DNA of 64,000 bases from Chitinibacter bivalviorum (GCF_013403565.1 NZ_CP058627.1:124001-188000), one strand, 5' to 3'. Positions 22,034-32,601 are shown, counted from the stretch's first letter. Translations and numbers: made by a program. The notes: generated from the sequence alone by a model not told the origin.

Positions 22034-22525
22034 ATGGCCACCGATGTTTTATCGATGAAAATGAATCTACCCTTTGGTGCGATTGAGGTTATTGCCAGCG
22101 AAAATGCCCTGGTGCGGCTGGATTTTCTCAGTGGCCAAGTCGTTGAAACGGCGCCAGCCAATGCCTTGCTGCGAGAAACACAACAGCAGCTCTTTGCCTA
22201 CGCACAGAATGCCAAGTTCCAATTTGATTTGCCTTTGCGGCTTGATGGCACTGTCCATCAACTGAAGGTGTGGCATGCCATTGCCGACATTCCCGTGGGG
22301 GCTACGCGGCGCTATCTAGATATAGCGCAGCAAATTCAATCTAGCCCGCGTGCTGTCGGCGGCGCTTGTGGGCGAAATCCGTTGCCGATCGTGATTCCAT
22401 GTCATCGCATTGTGGCGGCGCATGGTTTGGGTGGGTTTAATGCCAATCGCAATGGTGTGGACTGGATGCCCATCAAACGTTGGCTCTTGGCGCATGAAGG
22501 CATTATTTCCAAGTCTGAGTTATGA
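22034..22525 (+). CDS. ogt: Methylated-DNA--protein-cysteine methyltransferase
   Basis: This suicide DNA repair protein removes alkyl groups from O6-alkylguanine. The acceptor motif PCHRI is present with Cys123, followed by GLGGFN, and an upstream helix-turn-helix includes GATRRYLDIA and the Arg finger RAVGGACGRNPLP. The protein is 163 residues from the ATG at 22034 (AAGGGG six bases upstream); a GTG at 22031 is also in frame but too close to that site. It overlaps the start of xerD in an ATGA junction, so the two are translationally coupled. Confidence 0.93.
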   Translation: MATDVLSMKMNLPFGAIEVIASENALVRLDFLSGQVVETAPANALLRETQQQLFAYAQNAKFQFDLPLRLDGTVHQLKVWHAIADIPVGATRRYLDIAQQIQSSPRAVGGACGRNPLPIVIPCHRIVAAHGLGGFNANRNGVDWMPIKRWLLAHEGIISKSEL

Positions 22526-23439
22526 ATTCCGAAGCATTACCCGAAGCCGAAGTTGCATTAATTGATCAATTTCTCGATGGCATCTGGCTGGGGGATGGTC
22601 TAGCCAAAAATACCATCGACAGCTATCGGCGAGATTTACTTATTTGGGCGCAGTGGCTACATCAAGAGCGCCATCTGACCCTATGGCTGGCTGATCGCGA
22701 TGCGGTGCAGGCATTTCTGGCGCGGCAAGCGCGAGATTTAAAAGCCGCCAGCTTGGCGCGTCGCATGGCAAGTTTGCGCAAATTTTATCGCTATTGGATT
22801 TTGCAAAATCAAATTGCATTTGATCCATGCGCACAGCTCACTTCGCCCAAGCGAGTGCGGCCACTGCCCAAATCATTGCCAGAATCTACGATCGAAAATC
22901 TACTCAATACCCCTGATGTCGCCACGCCTGCAGGTTTGCGGGATCGCGCGATGCTGGAGCTGATGTATGCAACGGGATTGCGCGTGACCGAGTTAGTCAC
23001 TTTGCCTATTTCACAGGTGTATTTGCGTGAACGTTATTTACATATCACCCAAGGCAAGGGCGGTAAGCAGCGCTTGGTGCCGCTGGGCGAAGTGGCGGCT
23101 GAATGGGTGGGGCGCTATCTGAATGAGGGGCGCAATCTGCTGCTCAAGCATGCCGCAGAGCCGTGTTTATTTCTGAATCAGCGGGGCGAGGCGATGACGC
23201 GCCAAGGTTGCTGGTTCATTATCAAGCAATACGCAGCCGCGGTTGGGATCGATGCGAAGCTATTGAGCCCTCACGTTTTGCGCCATGCCTTTGCAACGCA
23301 TTTACTCAATCACGGCGCTGATTTAAGAGTGGTGCAGACTTTACTCGGGCATTCGGATATTACGACGACCCAAATTTACACTCAGGTTGCTGCTGAGCGT
23401 CTCAAATTATTACACCAAAATCATCACCCTCGCGGTTAA
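22522..23439 (+). CDS. xerD: Tyrosine recombinase XerD
   Basis: The 305-residue protein is a site-specific recombinase of the XerC/XerD pair that resolves chromosome dimers at dif. All catalytic residues are visible: Arg154 (ATGLRVTEL), Lys179 (GKGGKQRLVPLG), His251 and Arg254 (HVLRHAFATHLL), His277 (LLGHSDI) and nucleophile Tyr286 (QIYTQV). The N-terminal SAM-like DNA-binding domain (AKNTIDSYRRDL) is complete. Length, the ogt-xerD pairing and the sequence favour XerD over XerC. No dif-like site was recognised here, and there is no sign that it is a phage or integron integrase. Confidence 0.93.
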   Translation: MNSEALPEAEVALIDQFLDGIWLGDGLAKNTIDSYRRDLLIWAQWLHQERHLTLWLADRDAVQAFLARQARDLKAASLARRMASLRKFYRYWILQNQIAFDPCAQLTSPKRVRPLPKSLPESTIENLLNTPDVATPAGLRDRAMLELMYATGLRVTELVTLPISQVYLRERYLHITQGKGGKQRLVPLGEVAAEWVGRYLNEGRNLLLKHAAEPCLFLNQRGEAMTRQGCWFIIKQYAAAVGIDAKLLSPHVLRHAFATHLLNHGADLRVVQTLLGHSDITTTQIYTQVAAERLKLLHQNHHPRG

Positions 23440-23512
23440 ATTTTCAGAAGTTGCATAGATTCGGGTAAGATTTATCCACGTCATATGAGTGACGACTTCA
23501 GGAGATAAGGCA

Positions 23513-24328
23513 ATGGATGCATCATTAATTACAAAGTACCAGGACATCGCGCTGGGCTATGTCGCTGAATTTGGTGTGAAAATTCTGGCGGGTATTGCTT
23601 TCTGGGTGATTGGCCGCTGGCTGATCGGTGTGGTGGTTCGGTTTGTTCAGGGCGGATTAAGTCGGCAAAAAGTTGACCCGACAGTATTACGCTATGTAGG
23701 CTCGGCAGTGACGGTCTTGCTTAATGTATTACTGGTTATTGGGATTCTGGGCTATTTCGGCATTCAAACAACGACTTTTGCCGCTTTGCTGGCCGCTGCT
23801 GGTGTGGCCATTGGTATGGCGTGGTCTGGCCTGTTGGCTAATTTTGCCGGAGGCGCTTTTCTAATCGTGCTGCGCCCGTTCAAAGTCGGCGACATGATTA
23901 CGGCCGGCGGTGTAACGGGTGTCGTACATGAGGTTGGCTTGTTTGCTAGCACGATTCTGACACCAGACAACATCATTACCTACGTGGGCAATGGCAAAAT
24001 TTTTGCTGACAATATCCAGAACTACACGGCAACGCCATATCGCCGCGTTGATCTGAAAGCGCAATTGTCTGGCGCGGCAGATGTGCCTGCTGCGATTGCT
24101 CAGTTGAAAGCCAATATTGCCAAGATTCCAAATGTCGTGACCGAACCTGCGGTCGATGTGGAAATTATGGATTTCCAATTGGTGGGCCCGGTCTTGGCGG
24201 TGCGTCCGTATTGCCATAATGACAATTACTGGCAAGTGTATTTCGATACCAATCGCGTGATTATGGAAACTTTGGCGGCGTTCCCAGCGCCAACGCCTTC
24301 ACAAGTGGTAACTGTGCAGCAAAAATAA
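23513..24328 (+). CDS. mscS: Small-conductance mechanosensitive channel MscS
   Basis: The 271-residue protein closely follows E. coli MscS: three N-terminal transmembrane helices, the third being the pore helix with Ala/Gly packing (TFAALLAAAGVAIGMAWSGLLANFAGG), then a beta domain with RPFKVGDMI and a C-terminal cytoplasmic vestibule. It releases osmolytes on sudden hypo-osmotic shock. The ATG at 23513 has AGGAG eight bases upstream; an upstream GTG in the same frame reads through that site and is unlikely. It is a separate unit from xerD, ending at a strong bidirectional terminator. Confidence 0.94.
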   Translation: MDASLITKYQDIALGYVAEFGVKILAGIAFWVIGRWLIGVVVRFVQGGLSRQKVDPTVLRYVGSAVTVLLNVLLVIGILGYFGIQTTTFAALLAAAGVAIGMAWSGLLANFAGGAFLIVLRPFKVGDMITAGGVTGVVHEVGLFASTILTPDNIITYVGNGKIFADNIQNYTATPYRRVDLKAQLSGAADVPAAIAQLKANIAKIPNVVTEPAVDVEIMDFQLVGPVLAVRPYCHNDNYWQVYFDTNRVIMETLAAFPAPTPSQVVTVQQK

Positions 24329-24351
24329 GTTGTGTTGATTTTTGTTGGATG

Positions 24352-24379
24352 AAAAAAAACCCGCCTTGGCGGGTTTTTT
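24352..24379. terminator. Bidirectional terminator between mscS and clpA
   Basis: The stem AACCCGCC/GGCGGGTT with a TT loop is flanked by an A-run on the left and a T-run on the right. It serves the convergent mscS (+) and clpA (-) genes. Confidence 0.92.
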
Positions 24380-24395
24380 ATACCTAGTCAGGGTA

Positions 24396-26663
24396 TTAGG
24401 CTGGGATTGTTTCTTTTTCTGGCATTTCGAGCAATACCTTGCCATCCTTATCAATGCCAATGGTCACTTCACCACCAGTTACCAAACGTCCAAACAGCAG
24501 CTCATCGGCCAGCGCTTTGCGGATCGTATCCTGAATGAGTCGCGCCATTGGGCGAGCACCCATTTGCGGATCAAAGCCGTGTTTAGCGAGGTAGTCTTTG
24601 AGCTCATCAGTAAAGTGCGCTTCGACTTTTTTCTCGTGCAATTGAGCTTCGAGTTGCATCAGGAATTTCTCAACCACTTGCAAGATGATCTCGTGCGTGA
24701 GTGAGGCGAATGGAATAATCGCATCAATCCGGTTACGGAACTCTGGCGTGAACATGCGCTTGATTTCCTGCATCTCGTCGCCTTGCTCTTTCTTCGCCGT
24801 AAAACCAATCACCGATTTATTGAGTACTTCTGCTCCCGCATTGGTCGTCATGATGATGACGACATTGCGGAAATCGGCTTTGCGACCATTGTTGTCGGTT
24901 AACGTGCCGTGATCCATTACCTGCAGCAGTACGTTGTAGATATCAGGATGCGCTTTTTCGATCTCGTCGAGCAGCAATACCGCATACGGATGTTTATTGA
25001 TTGCCTCGGTCAATAGACCGCCTTGTTCAAACCCAACATATCCCGGAGGCGCGCCAATCAGTCGGCTCACCGCATGGCGTTCCATGTATTCCGACATATC
25101 AAAACGAATCAGCTCAATCCCCATCGTGTAGGCGAGTTGACGTGCGACTTCGGTTTTACCCACACCAGTCGGGCCACTGAAAAGGAATGAGCCAATTGGT
25201 TTTTGCGGATTGCCCAAGCCAGCACGCGCCATTTTGATTGAGGTGGCGAGCACTTCGATGGCTTTTTCTTGGCCAAAGACGACATTTTTCAAATCGCGTT
25301 CCAGCGTTTTGAGCGTGTTTTTATCGTCATTCGATACCGATTTAGGTGGGATGCGGGCAATTTTGGAAATAATGTCCTCAATCTCGCCTTTACCGATGGT
25401 TTTTTTCTGTTTCGAGCGAGGCAAGATTTTTTGCGCCGCACCTGCTTCGTCGATCACGTCGATGGCTTTATCTGGCAGATGACGGTCATTGATAAATTTG
25501 GCTGATAGCTCGACCGCGGTCGTGATTGCCGCTTGGGTGTATTTCACACCATGGTGGGCTTCAAATTTATCTTTGAGGCCTTTCAGAATCTCGATGGTTT
25601 GTTCAATTGTTGGTTCAACGACATCGATTTTCTGGAAGCGACGAGACAGCGCATTGTCTTTTTCGAAAATGCCGCGATACTCGGTGTAAGTCGTTGCGCC
25701 GATGCATTTGAGCGTGCCGTTCGAGAGTGCAGGTTTAAGCAGATTGGACGCATCCAATGTCCCGCCTGAGGCTGCGCCAGCACCGACCAGAGTGTGAATC
25801 TCATCAATAAACAAGATCGCGTTGCGCTCTTCGCCCAATTGCTTAATTACAGCTTTGAGGCGTTGCTCAAAGTCGCCGCGATATTTCGTACCCGCCAACA
25901 GCGCGCCCATATCGAGCGTGTAAACCGTCGCATCTGACAGCACATCTGGAACATCGCCTTCAACAATGCGGCGTGCCAGGCCATCAGCGATGGCGGTTTT
26001 ACCCACGCCAGCTTCGCCCACCAACAAGGGGTTATTTTTACGGCGACGGCATAGGATTTGAATCACGCGTTCCAGCTCATGCTCGCGACCAATCAAGGGG
26101 TCGATTTTGCCGGCGAGGGCTTGTTGATTCATATTCTGGGTGTAGTTTTCTAGCGCGCCACCGGGGCTGTTTTCGCCTTCGGATTCCTCAGATTGCTCGT
26201 GCTTGGGGGCTGCTTGCTGGTTGCTGCTGGTGCTTTTGCTGATCCCATGGGCGATGAAGTTCACCACATCAAGGCGAGTAATGCCTTGTTGATGCAGGAA
26301 ATACACCGCGTGGCTGTCTTTTTCGCCAAAGATCGCAACCAGTACGTTTGCACCGGTGACTTCTTTTTTGCCCGACGATTGCACATGCAAAATGGCGCGT
26401 TGAATGACGCGTTGAAAACCAATCGTTGGTTGCGTTTCAACTTCGCTGGTGCCCGACACCACGGGGGTATGCTCGGTTACGAAATCGCCGAGTTGGCGGC
26501 GCAATTCTTCAATATTGGCGCCGCATGCTTTCATGACTTCGATGGCCGATGGGTTATCGAGCAGGGCGAGCAAGAGGTGTTCGACGGTGATGTATTCATG
26601 GCGCTTTTGACGTGCGTCCATGAACGCCATATGTAGGCTAACTTCGAGTTCTTGGGCGATCAT
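24396..26663 (-). CDS. clpA: ATP-dependent Clp protease ATP-binding subunit ClpA
   Basis: The 755-residue AAA+ unfoldase has the full ClpA layout. The N-domain with two Clp repeats (about 1-140) is followed by a linker, then AAA-1 with Walker [13 protein letters not shown], then AAA-2 with Walker [13 protein letters not shown] and Walker [13 protein letters not shown]. The ClpP-docking loop (IGF in SVIGFTA) is present. It unfolds substrates for ClpP in the cytoplasm. The start codon follows the clpS stop by one base, and GGAGGTG at the end of clpS serves as its ribosome-binding site, so clpS-clpA is an operon. clpP is not in the window. Confidence 0.97.
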   Translation of the reverse strand: MIAQELEVSLHMAFMDARQKRHEYITVEHLLLALLDNPSAIEVMKACGANIEELRRQLGDFVTEHTPVVSGTSEVETQPTIGFQRVIQRAILHVQSSGKKEVTGANVLVAIFGEKDSHAVYFLHQQGITRLDVVNFIAHGISKSTSSNQQAAPKHEQSEESEGENSPGGALENYTQNMNQQALAGKIDPLIGREHELERVIQILCRRRKNNPLLVGEAGVGKTAIADGLARRIVEGDVPDVLSDATVYTLDMGALLAGTKYRGDFEQRLKAVIKQLGEERNAILFIDEIHTLVGAGAASGGTLDASNLLKPALSNGTLKCIGATTYTEYRGIFEKDNALSRRFQKIDVVEPTIEQTIEILKGLKDKFEAHHGVKYTQAAITTAVELSAKFINDRHLPDKAIDVIDEAGAAQKILPRSKQKKTIGKGEIEDIISKIARIPPKSVSNDDKNTLKTLERDLKNVVFGQEKAIEVLATSIKMARAGLGNPQKPIGSFLFSGPTGVGKTEVARQLAYTMGIELIRFDMSEYMERHAVSRLIGAPPGYVGFEQGGLLTEAINKHPYAVLLLDEIEKAHPDIYNVLLQVMDHGTLTDNNGRKADFRNVVIIMTTNAGAEVLNKSVIGFTAKKEQGDEMQEIKRMFTPEFRNRIDAIIPFASLTHEIILQVVEKFLMQLEAQLHEKKVEAHFTDELKDYLAKHGFDPQMGARPMARLIQDTIRKALADELLFGRLVTGGEVTIGIDKDGKVLLEMPEKETIPA

Positions 26664-26664
26664 T

Positions 26665-26973
26665 TTATTTCACCTCCATGATGCATTGCAGCGGGTGCTG
26701 GTGCGCCCGAGCGTACTGCGTAACGTCGGCCACTTTGGTGGCGGCGATGTCTTTGGGGTAAACCCCGCAGATGCCGCGACCTTCATGGTGTACTTTAAGC
26801 ATGACTTGTGTGGCCTGGTCCGATCCTAATCCGAAAAACTGCTGCAATACGTCAATGACAAAGTCCATTGGGGTGAAGTCATCATTTAATAACACAACCT
26901 GCCACATGGGCGGGGGAGCGGTACGAACGTCTGCTTCTTTTAATTCGGTATCAAACTGGTGGGTTAGTGCCAT
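26665..26973 (-). CDS. clpS: ATP-dependent Clp protease adaptor ClpS
   Basis: The 102-residue adaptor delivers N-degron substrates to ClpA. The folded core starts at [20 protein letters not shown], where the N-N/D-D-x-x-P segment and the following helix form the pocket for N-terminal bulky residues. [16 protein letters not shown] is also a family hallmark. The disordered N-terminal tail is the usual length. It is the first gene of clpS-clpA and is divergent from the cold-shock gene, with a 244-base shared upstream region. Confidence 0.96.
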   Translation of the reverse strand: MALTHQFDTELKEADVRTAPPPMWQVVLLNDDFTPMDFVIDVLQQFFGLGSDQATQVMLKVHHEGRGICGVYPKDIAATKVADVTQYARAHQHPLQCIMEVK

Positions 26974-27217
26974 TGTGTTCCACTTACCTGTGTATCACTT
27001 CTATTTTGGCTCTCTATGCCGTTTTTTCAAGCGTGATAGAGATGACACACTGTTAATTAGTAAATATTGTTCCGCTTGACCAACTTGGTTATTTTCGCGT
27101 AAAAAGTAATGCAAGTTTGATGGAAGTATTTCTGTCTTGCTAGCCCTCGGCAGAACCATTTATTTGCTTTGCCGATATTTCATGATTATTTAATTTAGTT
27201 TGCAGGATTATTTCGAC

Positions 27218-27421
27218 ATGGCATTAGGTACTGTTAAGTGGTTCAATGATTCTAAAGGTTTTGGCTTTATCACTCCAGATGACGGCGGTGAAGATCTGTT
27301 CGCGCATTTCTCTGCGATCAATATGCCAGGCTTCAAAACTCTGAAAGAAGGTCAGCGTGTTTCTTTCGAATTGACGCAAGGCCAAAAAGGCAAGCAAGCT
27401 GGCAATATCCAAACTGCCTAA
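27218..27421 (+). CDS. CspA-family cold shock protein
   Basis: The 67-residue protein is a single OB-fold that binds single-stranded RNA and DNA. RNP-1 is KGFGFI and RNP-2 is DLFAHFSA. The start at 27218 ([11 protein letters not shown]) fits every family member; an in-frame ATG 18 bases upstream lies within the ribosome-binding region. It acts as an RNA chaperone, often induced by cold or growth resumption. The long AT-rich leader region would suit a thermosensitive 5' UTR, but no specific structure was identified. Confidence 0.95.
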   Translation: MALGTVKWFNDSKGFGFITPDDGGEDLFAHFSAINMPGFKTLKEGQRVSFELTQGQKGKQAGNIQTA

Positions 27422-27435
27422 TTTTTGCTTGAGCT

Positions 27436-27465
27436 AAAGCCCGCTGCTTAGTGGCGGGTTTTTTT
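27436..27465 (+). terminator. Terminator after the cold shock gene
   Basis: CCCGC and GCGGG pair around a nine-base loop, followed by seven T residues, 15 bases past the stop codon. Confidence 0.85.
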
Positions 27466-27506
27466 ACGTCTGTTGTTTCAGTATATCGGCGAAAAATGCC
27501 AGAAAT

Positions 27507-27534
27507 AAAAAAACCCCGCTTAGCGGGGTTTTTT
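27507..27534. terminator. Terminator downstream of icd (bidirectional)
   Basis: AAACCCCGC and GCGGGGTTT pair around TTA with A- and T-runs on either side. It lies 34 bases beyond the icd stop on the minus strand. Confidence 0.9.
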
Positions 27535-27567
27535 GTCGATCAACGCGCTTAGCGAGTGATCAGCATA

Positions 27568-28791
27568 TTACATGCGTTCGATCATGGCTTTACCGAAGGC
27601 AGAGCAAGAAACTTCTTGTGCGTCGTCCATCAGGCGGGCGAAGTCGTAAGTCACTTGTTTGTCTGCAATGGCTTTGCCCATCGCTTCGATGATCTTGTCA
27701 GCGGCTTCAGTCCAGCCCATGTGACGCAACATCATTTCAGCCGACAAGATGATAGAACCTGGGTTCACTTTATCTTGACCTGCGTATTTTGGTGCTGTGC
27801 CGTGAGTTGCTTCAAAGCATGCGATGTTGTCAGACAAGTTCGCGCCTGGAGCGATACCGATACCGCCCACTTCTGCTGCCAAGGCATCAGAAATGTAGTC
27901 GCCGTTCAGGTTCAACGTTGCGATTACATCGTAATCTGCTGGACGCAACAAGATTTGTTGCAAGAACGCGTCAGCGATCACGTCTTTGATCACGATGCCG
28001 TTTGGCAATTGCAACCATGGGCCGCCGTCGATCTCAACGCCGCCGAATTCGTTTTTAGCCAGCTCGTAGCCCCAAGTGCGGAACATACCTTCGGTGAACT
28101 TCATGATGTTACCTTTGTGAACCAAGGTAACGCTCTTACGGTTGTTGTCGATTGCGTACTGAATCGCTTTGCGAACCAGACGCTCAGTACCTTCTTTAGA
28201 TACTGGTTTGATACCGATAGATGAAGACTCTGGGAAGCGAATCTTGTTCACGCCCATTTCTTTTTGCAGGAATTCGATAACTTTCTTCGCGCCTTCAGAG
28301 TTGGCATCCCACTCAATACCCGCGTAGATGTCTTCAGTGTTTTCACGGAAGATCGTCATGTCAACGCGTTCTGGGTGTTTTACTGGCGAAGGAACGCCTG
28401 AAAAATAACGTACTGGACGCAAGCAAACGTACAGGTCCAGGTTTTGACGCAGAGCCACGTTCAATGAACGGATGCCGCCGCCAACTGGCGTCGCCAATGG
28501 GCCTTTGATCGATACAACGTATTCTTTTAATGCGTCGAGTGTTTCTTGTGGCAGGTAAGAGCCGTCTGGGTACAATTTAGACGCTTTCTCGCCGCAGTAG
28601 ATTTCCATCCAGTGGATTTTACGTGCGTCGCCGTAGCATTTTTTCACAGCAGCATCGACTACATCGATCATTACTGGGGTGATATCCACACCAATGCCAT
28701 CACCTTCGATGAAAGGGATAATTGGATTATCAGGAGTGGCGAGGTTAGGAACGATTTTCGCGCCGCCTTGAGGTACTTTGATCAGACTCAT
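27568..28791 (-). CDS. icd: Isocitrate dehydrogenase (NADP+)
   Basis: The 407-residue TCA-cycle enzyme oxidatively decarboxylates isocitrate to 2-oxoglutarate. The active-site Ser-containing segment [35 protein letters not shown], and the nucleotide-site [19 protein letters not shown] are present; the last is typical of the NADP-dependent E. coli-like branch. Length is slightly shorter than E. coli Icd (416). The ATG follows AGGAAA. The gene is monocistronic, with its own terminator. Confidence 0.96.
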   Translation of the reverse strand: MSLIKVPQGGAKIVPNLATPDNPIIPFIEGDGIGVDITPVMIDVVDAAVKKCYGDARKIHWMEIYCGEKASKLYPDGSYLPQETLDALKEYVVSIKGPLATPVGGGIRSLNVALRQNLDLYVCLRPVRYFSGVPSPVKHPERVDMTIFRENTEDIYAGIEWDANSEGAKKVIEFLQKEMGVNKIRFPESSSIGIKPVSKEGTERLVRKAIQYAIDNNRKSVTLVHKGNIMKFTEGMFRTWGYELAKNEFGGVEIDGGPWLQLPNGIVIKDVIADAFLQQILLRPADYDVIATLNLNGDYISDALAAEVGGIGIAPGANLSDNIACFEATHGTAPKYAGQDKVNPGSIILSAEMMLRHMGWTEAADKIIEAMGKAIADKQVTYDFARLMDDAQEVSCSAFGKAMIERM

Positions 28792-28921
28792 CGTGCTATT
28801 TCCTGTGATATACAGTCATTGATAACGTTCTGCGCGGCTTTATATTTTATTTTTTACAAGCCAAACAGAAAAAACGCACTATTATCACAGGTTTGACGCT
28901 TCTCTGCCAAGTCCGTTCGCC

Positions 28922-29551
28922 ATGCCACAGCTTATCCTGTTGAATAAACCCTACGGTGTGATTTGCCAATTTACACCTAGCCCGCCGCATCAATGCCTTG
29001 CTGACTATGTGCCGATCAAGGATGTGTACGCCGCCGGGCGGCTCGATACCGACTCGGAAGGCTTGCTGCTGCTCACTGGTAATGGCGCGCTGATTCATCG
29101 CATTACCGATCCCAAACATAAATTACCGAAGATTTACTGGGTGCAAGTGGAAGGCATTCCCGATGAGGCTGCGCTGCAAGCCTTGCGTGCGGGTGGCTTG
29201 GATTTGGGTGATTTCAAAACCCAGCCCGCCGGGGCGAGGATTATCGAGCAGCCCGAGATCGTTTGGCCGCGCGTGCCGCCCATCCGTGAGCGCGCCAATA
29301 TCCCGACGACGTGGCTGGAAATCACGATTGCCGAGGGCAAAAACCGCCAAGTGCGTCGCATGACGGCCAAGGTAGGGTATCCGACGCTGCGCCTTATTCG
29401 CTATGCTGTGGGTGGCTATACCCTGGACAATATTCCCTTGGGGCAATTCAAAAAACTCAACGTCGCCGCGCCGGGAGTCGCCAAGCCTGAGCCAAGCGAG
29501 CCGGCACGACCCAAGCAGCGTGGCCGCCGCGGGCCGAATAAAGTGCGGTGA
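28922..29551 (+). CDS. rluE: 23S rRNA pseudouridine synthase RluE-type
   Basis: The 209-residue protein belongs to the RsuA/RluB/RluE family. The catalytic aspartate lies in AAGRLDTDSEGLLLLTG (about residues 39-55), and the KNRQVRRMTAKVGYPTLRLIR motif near 140 is typical. It lacks the S4 domain, which points to RluE (pseudouridine 2457 of 23S rRNA). A basic Pro/Arg-rich tail ends the chain. Shine-Dalgarno match is weak. It is the first of three genes (rluE, nudJ, mnmA) concerned with RNA or nucleotide maintenance. Confidence 0.92.
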   Translation: MPQLILLNKPYGVICQFTPSPPHQCLADYVPIKDVYAAGRLDTDSEGLLLLTGNGALIHRITDPKHKLPKIYWVQVEGIPDEAALQALRAGGLDLGDFKTQPAGARIIEQPEIVWPRVPPIRERANIPTTWLEITIAEGKNRQVRRMTAKVGYPTLRLIRYAVGGYTLDNIPLGQFKKLNVAAPGVAKPEPSEPARPKQRGRRGPNKVR

Positions 29552-29627
29552 ACTTTACCGACTGGCGCAGGCGATTCGAGCGGTAAATTGCGGTAAAATC
29601 CTGTTTTGCCTGATGAATTCAAATCCC

Positions 29628-30092
29628 ATGTGGAAACCCAATACCACCGTTGCGGCCGTGATCGAGCGCGATGGCCGCTTTTTGATTGTTGAGGAACGCA
29701 TTCAAGGTGAGCTCAAACTCAATCAGCCTGCTGGCCACGTAGACCAGAATGAATCGATTATTGCCGCTTGCCGCCGCGAAACGCTGGAAGAAACCGCGTA
29801 TCACTTCACACCGACCGCCTTGGTCGGCATTTACCAGTGGACAGTGCCCGGCACGGATCTAACTTATCTGCGGTACGCGTTTTGCGGCGAGTTGGGCGAG
29901 CACGATGCAGCGCGTCATTTGGGCTTGGCCGATGAAGGGATTGAAGCGGCGGTGTGGCTGACGCGGGATGAATTGCTTGCGCGCGCCGCACAGCACCGTA
30001 GCCCGCTGCTATTGGCGTGTATTGATGATTATTTAGCGGGTCGACGTTTTCCAATCGACCTGATCCGCGACTTTGATGGTAATAGTTTATGA
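29628..30092 (+). CDS. nudJ: Nudix hydrolase, NudJ-like phosphatase
   Basis: The 154-residue protein carries a complete Nudix box: G-H-V-D-Q-N-E, then R-R-E-T-L-E-E-T (about residues 36-58), which binds the divalent metals. The start [12 protein letters not shown] matches NudJ of E. coli, which hydrolyses hydroxymethylpyrimidine pyrophosphate and nucleoside di-/triphosphates to monophosphates. An ATG at 29613 is in frame and possible. The stop codon overlaps the mnmA start (ATGA), the same nudJ-mnmA pairing seen widely in proteobacteria. Confidence 0.9.
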   Translation: MWKPNTTVAAVIERDGRFLIVEERIQGELKLNQPAGHVDQNESIIAACRRETLEETAYHFTPTALVGIYQWTVPGTDLTYLRYAFCGELGEHDAARHLGLADEGIEAAVWLTRDELLARAAQHRSPLLLACIDDYLAGRRFPIDLIRDFDGNSL

Positions 30093-31156
30093 GCAGCAAA
30101 ATTGTAGTGGGTCTGTCTGGCGGCGTTGATTCTTCGGTGACGGCACATCTGTTGAAAGAGCAGGGCTATGAAGTGCATGGCGTATTCATGCAGAACTGGG
30201 AAGACGACAATAACGACGAATATTGCTCGATCAAAGAAGACTCGATGGACGCGATTGCGGTCGCCGATTTGCTCGGTATCGACATCGAGCTGGTCAATTT
30301 TGCTGCCGAGTATAAAGACCGTGTGTTCAGCCATTTCCTCACCGAATACTCTGCCGGCCGCACGCCGAACCCCGATATTCTGTGCAATAGCGAGATCAAG
30401 TTTAAATCGTTTCTGGAATTCGCGATCAAGCTCGGCGGCGTCAAACTTGCCACTGGCCATTATGCAAAAACACGTTTGCGCGCAGACGGGCGCACCGAAA
30501 TGTTACGCGCAGCCGATCAAAGCAAAGATCAAACGTATTTCCTCTATCGCCTGAGCCAAGAGCAAATTTCGCATGCGGTGTTTCCGCTCGGTGATTTACT
30601 CAAATCCGAAGTGCGCGTCATCGCCGAAAAAATCGATTTGCCCAATGCGAAGAAAAAAGACTCGACCGGTATTTGCTTTATCGGCGAGCGGCCATTTCGC
30701 GAATTTTTGAATCGCTACCTGCCGAAAAAACCGGGTGCGATGGTCACGCCTGAAGGCAAGGTGATGGGCGAGCATCAGGGGTTAATGTACTACACGCTCG
30801 GCCAGCGCCAAGGCTTAGGTATCGGCGGCACCAAAGGCAGCGTTGAGCCGTGGTTTGTAGCGGGCAAAGACATGGAACGTAACGAATTGATCGTCGTGCA
30901 AGGCCACGATCACCCGCTGCTGCTCAATCCGGTGCTGATCGCCAAAGACTGCTCATGGATTTTGGGCGAAACGCCAGCCGAAGGTCGCTACACCGCCAAA
31001 ACCCGCTATCGCCAGCAAGACAGCGCGTGCACATTGACTCATATTGATGGCGGCGTGCAGCTGGTGTTTGACGAGCCACAATGGGCCGTGACGCCGGGGC
31101 AGTCGATGGTGCTGTACAAAGACGAAGTTTGCTTGGGTGGCGGGATTATCCAGTAG
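30089..31156 (+). CDS. mnmA: tRNA-specific 2-thiouridylase MnmA
   Basis: The 355-residue enzyme adds the 2-thio group to U34 of Lys, Glu and Gln tRNAs. The PP-loop [10 protein letters not shown] is at the start, the first catalytic Cys lies in [12 protein letters not shown] and the second in [25 protein letters not shown] is also a family signature. Length is normal. It is translationally coupled to nudJ and ends in a terminator 60 bases downstream. Confidence 0.97.
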   Translation: MSSKIVVGLSGGVDSSVTAHLLKEQGYEVHGVFMQNWEDDNNDEYCSIKEDSMDAIAVADLLGIDIELVNFAAEYKDRVFSHFLTEYSAGRTPNPDILCNSEIKFKSFLEFAIKLGGVKLATGHYAKTRLRADGRTEMLRAADQSKDQTYFLYRLSQEQISHAVFPLGDLLKSEVRVIAEKIDLPNAKKKDSTGICFIGERPFREFLNRYLPKKPGAMVTPEGKVMGEHQGLMYYTLGQRQGLGIGGTKGSVEPWFVAGKDMERNELIVVQGHDHPLLLNPVLIAKDCSWILGETPAEGRYTAKTRYRQQDSACTLTHIDGGVQLVFDEPQWAVTPGQSMVLYKDEVCLGGGIIQ

Positions 31157-31217
31157 GGGTATGGGCTGCTAATTGAATTCAGGATTTGTCTGTAGGGCAA
31201 TACTATGTTGAGTATAT

Positions 31218-31247
31218 AAAACCGCTGGCGCTGCTGGCGGTTTTTTT
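31218..31247 (+). terminator. Terminator after mnmA
   Basis: AAACCGC and GCGGTTT pair around a TGGCGCTGCTG loop region, with seven T residues following. Confidence 0.8.
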
Positions 31248-31249
31248 AT

Positions 31250-32055
31250 GTGCAGTGTGTACTGCGCAGAGCAACGCACCGAAAGCGCGGGTTAATTTTT
31301 TGCGCGACAGAACATCGCGCCAACGGCGCAGAAGTTCAACTGATCTTATGCATTAACGATTGCATGGCCTGCTGCGCAGGCGATGAACCGGCCGTTTCGC
31401 CGGCCAGACGAGCAAGGTGCGGGTCTTGCGCCGCCCCTTGCAACCCGCGCGCGCCCGATCGACGCTAAACCTCGTCCGTCCGGCAATTGGCAAGGCGCCG
31501 CAAAACTCGCTGCGCGCTAGCGTCGCGCAGCTCAAACAGGTTGCGGCTTAAAATGGCCCAAGGCCACAGTCTCCGCTAAGGCAACAAGTTGCCAAGCTAC
31601 ACCATGCCTTGCCAATCACCTCCCGAACGGCGCGTCTCCACGGGCAATCCGCTCTAATTAGCAGTAGGGGTATTCGCACCAAAACCAATGCCAAAAAGAT
31701 TTTCAAAGCAACACTACGGCAGGTATGTGTCTTGATGCTTGGTCTAGGACTTGAATTCCCGTGTAGCGAAAACCGCAGCAAGGAGAGAGACAAACGGTTG
31801 TATCGTTTGGCTCACGACGCGGCAAGGGCAGCGCGGAGCGCTTTGAGCCCGGGTCGCCTTTGGGGTGCAGGGGGCTTTGGCGAAGCAAAGCCCCCTTCCT
31901 GTCTGCGCGGCGGAACGCGCACTAAAAACAACGTGCCGTAGGCACTAAAGATAATTACAATCGTTGATACTGGCTCAGGCAGTAAACGGTCAGAAGCGGA
32001 AGTAATGCCGAGTTTGTTCATACCAGAATGAGTGTTTTATTAGTTGCTAATTCAT
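31250..32055. other. Gene-free G+C-rich stretch, probable remnant DNA
   Basis: About 800 bases hold no open frame that looks like a real protein on either strand. The left half is rich in GCGC and CGGC words and in short palindromes such as CCGGCCGTTTCGCCGGCC near 31389. A 10-bp perfect hairpin (GGGGGCTTTG/CAAAGCCCCC) lies at 31870-31895. The texture differs from the flanking genes and sits beside an IS element, so I read it as decayed or imported DNA. No function is claimed. Confidence 0.5.
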
Positions 32056-32067
32056 TAGGAGCATCAC

Positions 32068-32601
32068 TTGAATCGCCTTGTCCTAGCCTTACCTCTCCTT
32101 GCTCTGACCGCAATGATGGATTGTTCAGCGATTGCCAACGAAAGTACCGTCACTATTTCAATTCAGACATTTTCGCAGACTGCATTGCTGGGAATGCAGC
32201 TTGCTACTCAGGACAGAGCGAAAGACGGCAAGATTTCTAATGCCGTCGCTAACTGCGTCTCGGCACTAAAACCAGACAGCTTTTACTCTGTCTTTGAGCA
32301 GGTTCTAACTAGCGAATTTTCGACTTCAGAGCGAAACGCCATCGATATGTTCTTATCCAGTGTCGTAGGGGAAAAGTGCGCCAAACATGGTTTACTACAG
32401 ATATACACCAGCACAGGCCATCAACTACCCGAGCCGCTCCCCAAATTTTCCAGCGATGAAATGAATGAATTGGTCAATTTCGGTAAGACGACTGCAGGTC
32501 AAAAATTATTGGTTAATAAGGTATTACAATCATCCTCTGCAGCGGGTTTATTCAATACTCGAATCAATGCTCTCCTAGTAGCGTGCAATGAAGGTACTTA
32601 A
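32068..32601 (+). CDS. Secreted protein of unknown function (DUF2059-like tail)
   Basis: The 177-residue protein starts at a TTG with TAGGAG seven bases upstream. A signal peptide is clear (MNRLVLALPLLALTAMMDCSAIAN, with cleavage near residue 24). A Cys inside the hydrophobic core does not match a normal lipobox, so secretion rather than lipoprotein anchoring is favoured. The mature part has three Cys residues and is mostly helical. The segment FSSDEMNELVNFGKTTAGQK (about 130-149) resembles the C-terminal pattern of DUF2059 proteins. It stands alone between gene-free DNA and an IS1182-family element, suggesting accessory origin. Confidence 0.65.
   Translation: MNRLVLALPLLALTAMMDCSAIANESTVTISIQTFSQTALLGMQLATQDRAKDGKISNAVANCVSALKPDSFYSVFEQVLTSEFSTSERNAIDMFLSSVVGEKCAKHGLLQIYTSTGHQLPEPLPKFSSDEMNELVNFGKTTAGQKLLVNKVLQSSSAAGLFNTRINALLVACNEGT

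Noticed and set aside
22522..23439. XerD as a phage or integron integrase
   Set aside because: Length, catalytic sequence and coupling to ogt fit the housekeeping XerD; no attachment site, phage gene or cassette is nearby.
23471..23479. DnaA-like word TTATCCACG upstream of mscS
   Set aside because: Single, isolated and one base from consensus; no supporting context.
31353..31941. Open frames of 60-110 codons in the gene-free G+C-rich stretch
   Set aside because: They are rich in Arg, Cys and Pro with no ribosome-binding sites or recognisable domains, as expected of non-coding G+C-rich DNA.
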